DNA of 9,807 nucleotides from Planctomycetota bacterium (GTDB lineage Bacteria; Planctomycetota; Planctomycetia; Gemmatales; Gemmataceae), in the NCBI GenBank assembly GCA_018970845.1, contig JAGWVO010000115.1, positions 1 through 9,807 of the forward strand, in the 5' to 3' direction. Below the pieces are notes generated by a model, which ran no database searches, had not been told where the DNA came from, and saw only the letters and a program-made list of their open reading frames with translations. Below, one piece after another: positions 4,842-9,807 of this stretch. Numbering within the stretch: position 1 is the first letter of the stretch; every line of letters starts with the position of its first letter. A program made the translations under genes and the position numbers.

Positions 4842-7262
4842 TCAGGATCTTTCCGGGGCCTTGCGGTTCACCAGAACGAGAGCCGCCATCAGCACGGCAA
4901 ACAGCGCCAGCGAGAACACCTCAAGCCAAGGTCCCAAAGGCTCGACAAGGGAGCCCCATTCGAGTGATTTCTTAAGGGGCGGGGCGAACTCAAGGAAGGC
5001 GATCAAAACACCCCCCAGGCTGCCCCCGGCGATGTATCCGGAGGCCAGCAGCACGCCAGGCGCCGATTCCGATTTCGCGATCTCCTCGGCCTCGTCGCTG
5101 GCGGCCGAATCGCGGCGGCTCAACCAGTCGGCCGCCCAGCGCGCCAAGCCGCCCACGAAGATGGGAGTGGTGGCGGCCATAGGAACATATACGCCGACCG
5201 CGAACGCAAGCGATGACACGCCGCACAGTTCCAAGGCCACGCTCACCATGGCGCCGAGGATGATGAGCGTCCAATTCAGGTCGCGATTGAGCAGGCCGTT
5301 GATGATGATTCCCATCACCTGCGTCTTGGGTGCGGGGAACTTCATCTTCACCGGTTGGGGTTCGTTCCTGAAGGCAAGGCCGCCGGTCGAAGGGTCAACG
5401 AGGTATTCACCGGGGGGAACCTTGGACAACAATGCATTCAGTTTCGCGGTGAGTCCGGCCGGGTCGGCAGCCGTTGTCTTGGCGGCTTGCTCCGGGTCGA
5501 GGGCCCTCACCACGCGGTAGCTGAGTCCGTTCACCTGGGCGGTGGAAGGCAGCGAGGACGCCAAGGCCGCCAAGCCAGGAACGGGCGTGCCGTCGGCGAC
5601 CCAATTGTCGCGGGAATCAAACTCCCCGGTGATCGAGGGATCAACCAGAAACCGGGCCCGGAAACCGTCATCGACCAGGTACCGCGCGCGCTTGAGGCCC
5701 GCGACGGCCTTGACGGCCTCGGGACCGGGCCGCCAAACCTTGTACGACTTGCCCTCATGGGTTTCGGTCGAGGTCATCTCGGCCGCGTAGGCGCCCAAGT
5801 CGGCCTCGGGCAGGTTGCGGGTGCTGTGAACGACACCGGCGCTATTGAACAAAAGGAGGGTTCCGCCGATGACCAAGGCCGAGGTGAGCGCGCCGATGAT
5901 GATGGCCACCTGCTGCAGCCAAGGCGTCCCGCCGACCAAAAAGCCCGTCTTGAGATCCTGCGAGGTGGTTCCGCCATTGCTCGCCGCGATGCAGACGATG
6001 CCGCCGATCGAAAGCGCCAAGAGGGCATCGCGCGGACCGACCATGCCCAGGCCCAGGAAAATGAGACAGGTGAGCAGGAGCGTGGCGATTGTCATGCCGG
6101 AAATGGGGTTGCTCGAGGACCCGATCTCCCCCGTGAGGCGAGATGAGACGGTCACGAACAGGAACCCGAAGACAAGGACCAAAAGGGCCCCGACAAGGGC
6201 CGACCAAACGCCCACATCGGGTGCGAGAAACGCCGTCAACGCGGCCAGAAGGGCCAGCAACCCGCCCCAGACGAAAGCGGGAGGGAGGTCGCGGCGGGCG
6301 GATCCTTCCCGTTCGCCCGATCGCGCCCCGCGGTTGCCACCCAAGGTGGACAACGCGGCGCCGATGATCAGCGGCAGGGTCTTGATCATGCTGAAGACGC
6401 CCGCGGCGGCCACGCATCCGGCCCCCAGGAACCTCAGGTAGGTTTTTTCGATGTCACCAGCCTGAAGGATGCCGATGGGCTTGGACGCCGGAGCCAGAAC
6501 ATCCGGCCGGCCATCGCCGAAAAACGCCACCGCCGGAACGATCACCAGGCCGCCCAGCACCGAACCGGCCAGCATGAGGGCGCTGACGCGCAGGCCGATG
6601 ATGTAGCCGACGCCGAGCAACTCGGTGGCGAGGTCGCCGGAGACGCGGGCCACGCGCGAGAATTGGTGCAGCGGCAATTCAGCCCCGGCCTTGAGCAGTC
6701 CCATCGCCTCGGTGGCGAACTTATGGACGATGGCCACCGTGAAGCCGAGGAAAACCGCGCCTCCCTGGGCACCGCCCTTCTCTCCCGACTCGAGGACCTT
6801 GGCGCAGGCCGTTCCCTCCGGATACAGCAGGGTGCCGGGCTGGCCGGCCGAGCCGTGCATCTTTTCAATGAACAGCTTCCGCAGCGGGATCATCATGAGG
6901 ATGCCCAACACGCCTCCCAAAAGCGAAACAACCATCACCCGCGGCAGGTCCAGGTCGAAACCGATGAGCATGAGGCCGGGCATGGTGACGCCCACGCCGA
7001 AGGCGATCGACTCGCCGGCGCTGCCCGCGGTCTGGATGATGTTGTTCTCGAGCACGCCGGTGCGGCGGGTCAGTCGGGCCGACTCGAGAAGGCGGAAAAG
7101 GGTGATGGCAAGCACGGCCACCGGGATGCTGGCGGAGACGGTGAGGCCGACCTTGAGGACCAGGTAGAGCGAACTGGCGCCGAAAACCAGGCCGAGGGCC
7201 GTGCCGGTGATGATGGCGCGCAGGGTGAACTCGGCGGCGCGATCCGAAGGATTGGTCTGCAT
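4842..7262 (-). CDS. OPT-family oligopeptide transporter
   Basis: This large integral inner-membrane protein (806 residues) belongs to the OPT family, secondary transporters for oligopeptides or metal-peptide complexes. Typical segments, numbered from the chosen start, are ENNIIQTAGSAGESIAFGVG (~72-91), LYPEGTACAKVLESG (~146-160), GEIGSSSNPISGMTIATLLL (~378-397), GGTTSQDLKTGFLVGGTPW (~430-448) and LAFAVGVYVPMAATTPIFVG (~685-704), with many hydrophobic helices between. A soluble insert of roughly 180 residues (~475-650) interrupts the membrane part and appears to hold two related units (see findings). ATG at 7260-7262 is chosen because GGAGGG lies 9 bases before it; an in-frame ATG at 7281-7283 would add seven residues but lacks a site. 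It is 39 bases after purM and 23 before the S46 peptidase, which suggests import of peptides produced by that enzyme. The exact substrate is not readable from sequence. Confidence 0.93.
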   Translation of the reverse strand: MQTNPSDRAAEFTLRAIITGTALGLVFGASSLYLVLKVGLTVSASIPVAVLAITLFRLLESARLTRRTGVLENNIIQTAGSAGESIAFGVGVTMPGLMLIGFDLDLPRVMVVSLLGGVLGILMMIPLRKLFIEKMHGSAGQPGTLLYPEGTACAKVLESGEKGGAQGGAVFLGFTVAIVHKFATEAMGLLKAGAELPLHQFSRVARVSGDLATELLGVGYIIGLRVSALMLAGSVLGGLVIVPAVAFFGDGRPDVLAPASKPIGILQAGDIEKTYLRFLGAGCVAAAGVFSMIKTLPLIIGAALSTLGGNRGARSGEREGSARRDLPPAFVWGGLLALLAALTAFLAPDVGVWSALVGALLVLVFGFLFVTVSSRLTGEIGSSSNPISGMTIATLLLTCLIFLGLGMVGPRDALLALSIGGIVCIAASNGGTTSQDLKTGFLVGGTPWLQQVAIIIGALTSALVIGGTLLLFNSAGVVHSTRNLPEADLGAYAAEMTSTETHEGKSYKVWRPGPEAVKAVAGLKRARYLVDDGFRARFLVDPSITGEFDSRDNWVADGTPVPGLAALASSLPSTAQVNGLSYRVVRALDPEQAAKTTAADPAGLTAKLNALLSKVPPGEYLVDPSTGGLAFRNEPQPVKMKFPAPKTQVMGIIINGLLNRDLNWTLIILGAMVSVALELCGVSSLAFAVGVYVPMAATTPIFVGGLARWAADWLSRRDSAASDEAEEIAKSESAPGVLLASGYIAGGSLGGVLIAFLEFAPPLKKSLEWGSLVEPLGPWLEVFSLALFAVLMAALVLVNRKAPERS

Positions 7263-7271
7263 GAACCGATT

Positions 7272-7277
7272 CCCTCC
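7272..7277 (-). promoter_or_regulatory. Ribosome binding site that decides the OPT transporter start
   Basis: GGAGGG on the minus strand lies 9 bases before ATG at 7260-7262. It lies inside the extension that would be coded if ATG 7283 were used, so the shorter product is preferred. Confidence 0.6.
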
Positions 7278-7301
7278 ATGCATGGCGGGGCCGAAACCCT
7301 G

Positions 7302-8408
7302 TCAGAACTCCGGACGGGACCGCGGGGCGAACTCAAGGCCGGGTTCGCCCGGTATCACCTCGCCGATGCGCCAGGCCTTCTCGCCCTGCCGTTCCACCTG
7401 GTGGATGATGCTGTCGGCGAAATGATGGCTGCAAACGATGACGAAGCCGATGCCCATGTTGAAGACACGGAACATTTCCGCCTCGGAAACTCCGCCGAGA
7501 TTCCTCAGCCAACCGAAGATCGGGGGAACCTCCCACGAACCGGGCCAGAGCCTCACCCGGCACCCCTGGGGAAGGATCCGCGGCACATTTCCCTCAAGCC
7601 CCTCGCCCGTGATGTGCGCCAGGCCCCTGACCGTTCGCTTCTTGACGGGGTAGTGGCGCATGAGTTCGACCACCACGCGTGCATAGATTCGGGTCGGTTC
7701 GAGGAGGGCGTCGCCTACCGTGCGGCCCAGTTCCTCCACATGGGTTTCGGGCTTGAGGCCGGCCCGCTCGAAAACGATCTTGCGGGCCAGCGAGTAGCCA
7801 TTGCTATGCAGGCCCGAACTGGCCAATCCGATCACGGCGTCACCGGGGCGGATTTTCTTCCCCGTCACCAATCGGTCGCGGTCGGCGACGGCCAGGCAGA
7901 AACCGGCAAGGTCGTAGTCACCCGGCTTGTAAACATCGGGGAGGATGGCCGTCTCGCCACCAACCAGGGCGCATCCGGCTTGGACGCACCCCTCGCTCAC
8001 CCCCTTCACCAGCGACTCGACCAGGGCCGGGTCGTCCTTGGGAATGGCGATGTAATCGAGGAAAAACAACGGCTCGGCGCCGGCGCACAGGCAATCGTTC
8101 ACCGACATGGCCACAAGGTCGATGCCCACCGTGTCGTGGCGGTTCATCATGGCGGCGACCTTGAGCTTGGTCCCGACGCCATCACACCCCGATACCAGGA
8201 CAGGATGCTTGTAATTGCGGTTGAACAGGCGGGAGTTGAAGTCGAGGCTGAACAGGCTGGCGAATCCCCCAAACCCATCCATCACCCGGGGTGTATGGGT
8301 TCGGCGAACCCAGCGGGCCATGCCCGCGAGGGTTTTGTCGTACAGGTCGAGATCGAGGCCGGCGGCCTTGTAGTCGAGGCCGGGGCCGCCGGGCAAGGAT
8401 TGACTCAT
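7302..8408 (-). CDS. purM: Phosphoribosylformylglycinamidine cyclo-ligase (AIR synthetase)
   Basis: PurM closes FGAM to aminoimidazole ribonucleotide with ATP, the fifth step of purine synthesis, in the cytoplasm. The 368-residue product spans the whole family. Visible motifs are DYKAAGLDLDLYD (12-24), SGCDGVGTKLKVA (73-85), GIDLVAMSVNDCLCAGAEPL (95-114), GGETA (150-154), GLHSNGYSLAR (199-209), HITGEGLEGNVPRILP (265-280) and FRVFNMGIGF (313-322). The HITGEGLEGN segment differs slightly from the common HITGGGLxEN form, probably lineage variation. No strong ribosome binding site precedes the ATG at 8406-8408, but later starts would remove conserved residues. It lies 45 bases after kdgK and 39 before the OPT transporter. 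No other purine genes are in view, so its position next to peptide-use genes is probably historical rather than functional. Confidence 0.96.
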   Translation of the reverse strand: MSQSLPGGPGLDYKAAGLDLDLYDKTLAGMARWVRRTHTPRVMDGFGGFASLFSLDFNSRLFNRNYKHPVLVSGCDGVGTKLKVAAMMNRHDTVGIDLVAMSVNDCLCAGAEPLFFLDYIAIPKDDPALVESLVKGVSEGCVQAGCALVGGETAILPDVYKPGDYDLAGFCLAVADRDRLVTGKKIRPGDAVIGLASSGLHSNGYSLARKIVFERAGLKPETHVEELGRTVGDALLEPTRIYARVVVELMRHYPVKKRTVRGLAHITGEGLEGNVPRILPQGCRVRLWPGSWEVPPIFGWLRNLGGVSEAEMFRVFNMGIGFVIVCSHHFADSIIHQVERQGEKAWRIGEVIPGEPGLEFAPRSRPEF

Positions 8409-8453
8409 GTCATCAGGATAGATACCCGCAACGCCTTGGAAAGTGCGGAATGG

Positions 8454-9440
8454 CTACCGGCTGATGCGAAGGCCGCCCCCCTTCACCGTGGATTCCACCT
8501 CGGCGGCGGTCACCCAGGCGAAATCGCCGGGTATCGAATGCTTGATGGCGCTCATCGCCACTCCCCAGTCGAGGCCCTTCTGCGGGTCGTTGTCGAGAAG
8601 GCCGTGGATCAGTCCGGCGGCGAAACTGTCGCCGGCGCCCAGGCGGTCGACAATTTCAACCTTGTACGACCGGGTGCGCAGGACGCCCTCCTTGCGCCAC
8701 AGGATCGCGGTCCAGTCATTGAGCCAAACCAGCGGGTTTTCCCGCAGCGTGATGGCGATGATGGGGGTTCCGAAACGCTCGTTCACCCTTGCCGCGGCCG
8801 CCTCGTAGGTGTCCGCCTTGATCCCGAAAACCTTCTCGATGTCCTCCTCGGTGGTGATGAGGACATCGCAGAACTCCATCAGCAGGCCCATGCAGGCGCC
8901 CGCCTCGGAGGGACTCCAGAGCTTGTTCCGGTAGTTCAGGTCCATGGAGACCCTCAGGCCCGCCTTGCGCGCGGCCCGGCAAGCCTCGAGCGTGGCCTCG
9001 GCGGCCGACCCGGAAAGCGCCGGCAGGATGCCGGTGACATGGAACCAGCGGCAACCCGCGAAAACCGCTTGCCAATCCACCATGCCCGGCTTGATGGCGG
9101 CGATGGCGGAATTCTTGCGGTCGTACAGCACGCCGCTGGCGCGGGGTGCCGCGCCGAATTCAAGAAAGTAGAGTCCCACGCGGTCTTCGGGGGTGAACAG
9201 CACATGGGAGGTGTCGACGCCTGCCTCCCTGGCATGGTTGGCCACCAGCCTGCCCAGCGGGTTGTCCGTGAGCCTGGAAACCCAGGAAGTCTTGCGGCCA
9301 AGACGGGCGAGACCGACGGCGGTGTTGAGTTCCGCGCCACCCACCTGCACATCCAGCGAACGGGCCTGCTCGAGCCTGCGGTGCCCCGGAGGAGCCAGAC
9401 GGATCATCGACTCGCCAAAGGTCACGCAATCAAAAGCCAT
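8454..9440 (-). CDS. kdgK: PfkB-family sugar kinase, probable 2-keto-3-deoxygluconate kinase
   Basis: The expected reaction is ATP-dependent phosphorylation of 2-keto-3-deoxygluconate to KDPG, which feeds the Entner-Doudoroff aldolase during uronate or polysaccharide breakdown. The 328-residue product has a complete PfkB fold: N-terminal VTFGESMIRLAPPG (6-19), a substrate-binding GG at 34-35 (VGGAELNTAVGLARLG), DLNYRNKLW (167-175), and the C-terminal signature VDRLGAGDSFAAGLIHG (264-280) with Asp271 as catalytic base. KHSIPGDF (300-307) and DLNYRxKLW are features I associate with KDG kinases rather than fructokinases or ribokinases; the assignment within PfkB is still inference. ATG at 9438-9440 has GGAGGGGG 8 bases upstream. 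It is the first gene of the proposed four-gene run, downstream of the regulator fragment. No KDPG aldolase or uronate gene is in the window. Confidence 0.88.
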   Translation of the reverse strand: MAFDCVTFGESMIRLAPPGHRRLEQARSLDVQVGGAELNTAVGLARLGRKTSWVSRLTDNPLGRLVANHAREAGVDTSHVLFTPEDRVGLYFLEFGAAPRASGVLYDRKNSAIAAIKPGMVDWQAVFAGCRWFHVTGILPALSGSAAEATLEACRAARKAGLRVSMDLNYRNKLWSPSEAGACMGLLMEFCDVLITTEEDIEKVFGIKADTYEAAAARVNERFGTPIIAITLRENPLVWLNDWTAILWRKEGVLRTRSYKVEIVDRLGAGDSFAAGLIHGLLDNDPQKGLDWGVAMSAIKHSIPGDFAWVTAAEVESTVKGGGLRISR

Positions 9441-9552
9441 CGGTCTTTCCCCCTCCGGATAATCGCGACTTCACCGTTCGAAAGGCCGCGACGCCCGGGA
9501 AACAGTTCAAGTGATTGTTCCATATTACGAGCCGAACCGCGACCGTCCCGGG
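9441..9552 (-). promoter_or_regulatory. Upstream region of kdgK, likely operon promoter region
   Basis: These 112 bases separate the regulator's stop from kdgK and are the longest gene-free stretch in the window. They are locally AT-richer around 9501-9527. TAATAT on the minus strand (9522-9527) is a possible -10, with only a poor -35 (GGGACG, 16 bases away). A 7-bp inverted repeat, cccggga (9494-9500) and tcccggg (9546-9552), brackets this AT-richer stretch, and an imperfect palindrome aacagt...attgtt lies at ~9501-9519. These could be regulator-binding or termination elements, but none matches a consensus I know. Confidence 0.3.
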
Positions 9553-9807
9553 TCACTTGGACTGGGGCGGGTCTTTTCGGTCTTCGGCCCCTTCATAATC
9601 AGCCAGTTTCTTGTGCAGGGTGTTGCGGTTGATGCCGAGGCGCTGGGCCGCCTTCACCTGCACTTGCTCGCAATCGCCCATCACCTGCTCGATGAGTTCC
9701 CGCTCGATGTCGCCCACCAGGCGGTCGTGCAAGGCCCCTTCGGGCAGCGTCTGGATTCCCAGCCTGACAATCTGCCTGACCATCGATGGAAGGTCGGAGC
9801 CCCGGAC
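9553..9807 (-). CDS. C-terminal Fis-type helix-turn-helix of a regulator (NtrC-like activator or stand-alone Fis-family protein); 5' end outside window
   Basis: The frame is open from the window edge (base 9807) to a TGA at 9553-9555, giving 84 residues. The segment LVGDIERELIEQVM followed by VKAAQRLGINRNTLHKKL is a classic Fis-family helix-turn-helix, with INRNTLHKKL as recognition helix. Such domains end sigma-54-dependent activators of the NtrC type and also make up small Fis proteins of ~95 residues. The preceding SDLPSMVRQIVRLGI could be an NtrC linker or the N-terminus of a small protein; an internal ATG at 9781-9783 exists, but the frame continues upstream, so I treat the gene as partial. 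The tail after the helix-turn-helix is short, acidic then basic (EGAEDRKDPPQSK). It lies 112 bases upstream of kdgK on the same strand and might control it, but nothing in the sequence proves this. Confidence 0.8.
   Translation of the reverse strand, partial: VRGSDLPSMVRQIVRLGIQTLPEGALHDRLVGDIERELIEQVMGDCEQVQVKAAQRLGINRNTLHKKLADYEGAEDRKDPPQSK

Noticed and set aside
4105..5520. A 471-codon plus-strand open frame antisense to the S46 and OPT genes
   Set aside because: It is a shadow of strongly supported minus-strand genes, with no domain and no ribosome binding site of note.
7281..7283. Upstream ATG as the OPT transporter start
   Set aside because: The GGAGGG binding site lies between this ATG and the one at 7262, at the right distance for the latter; the seven extra residues (MHGGNRF) are just the translation of that site and its surroundings.
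6663..9632. A 989-codon open frame on the plus strand, antisense to the OPT, purM and kdgK genes
   Set aside because: Its codons are exactly aligned with the codons of all three minus-strand genes, whose codon registers happen to coincide. It stays open because these genes avoid TTA, CTA and TCA codons, as GC-rich genomes do. The translation is low-complexity and rich in His, Gly, Asp and Arg, with no recognisable domain, whereas the minus-strand products are clear family members.
1..9807. Mobile element, CRISPR, phage defence or biosynthetic cluster
   Set aside because: No direct-repeat array, terminal inverted repeats, transposase, integrase, nuclease-helicase set or synthetase gene is visible. 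All genes fit ordinary chromosomal families with similar base composition.

Overview
The window is GC-rich, densely coded bacterial chromosome with eight genes, two of them cut by the window edges. The best taxonomic guess is the Planctomycetes-Verrucomicrobia group, probably Planctomycetota. Three protein features suggest this by recall rather than by a search: the PDZ/trypsin-like protein whose serine motif reads ECGGPL, the style of PurM (TPRVMDGFGGF, DTVGIDLVAMSVNDCL), and the style of KdgK (KHSIPGDF, DLNYRNKLW). Ordinary GGAGG-type ribosome binding sites precede several genes and help fix their starts. There are no tRNA or rRNA genes, CRISPR arrays, insertion sequences or phage genes, and no gene-free stretch longer than about 115 bases.

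Layout. (1) Bases 1-606, plus strand: the 3' end of a secreted or envelope PDZ/trypsin-like protein with a coiled-coil tail. (2) 649-1803, minus: proB (glutamate 5-kinase), convergent with gene 1 and standing without proA. (3) 1885-2721, plus, divergent from proB: a small protein of unknown function that reads as one complete seven-bladed WD40-like propeller. (4) 2731-9440, minus: four genes, in transcription order kdgK, purM, an OPT-family peptide transporter and an S46 dipeptidyl-peptidase, with gaps of 45, 39 and 23 bases, so plausibly one operon. (5) 9553-9807, minus: the C-terminal Fis-type DNA-binding domain of a regulator that begins outside the window, 112 bases upstream of kdgK.

How the genes work together. 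The clearest functional pair is the OPT transporter and the exported S46 peptidase. The peptidase should trim dipeptides from peptides outside the cytoplasmic membrane, and the transporter could carry short peptides in. KdgK (2-keto-3-deoxygluconate to KDPG) and PurM (purine synthesis) are housekeeping or sugar-catabolic enzymes on the same strand, with no obvious mechanistic link to peptide use. A perfect 9-bp hairpin in the last codons of the propeller gene lies just past the stop of the S46 gene and may end transcription from both sides.

I did not find a clearly new multi-gene system. The points most worth a second look are the Ser-to-Cys protease remnant after a PDZ domain, the stand-alone propeller protein, the apparently duplicated soluble insert in the OPT transporter, and the peptidase-transporter pairing.
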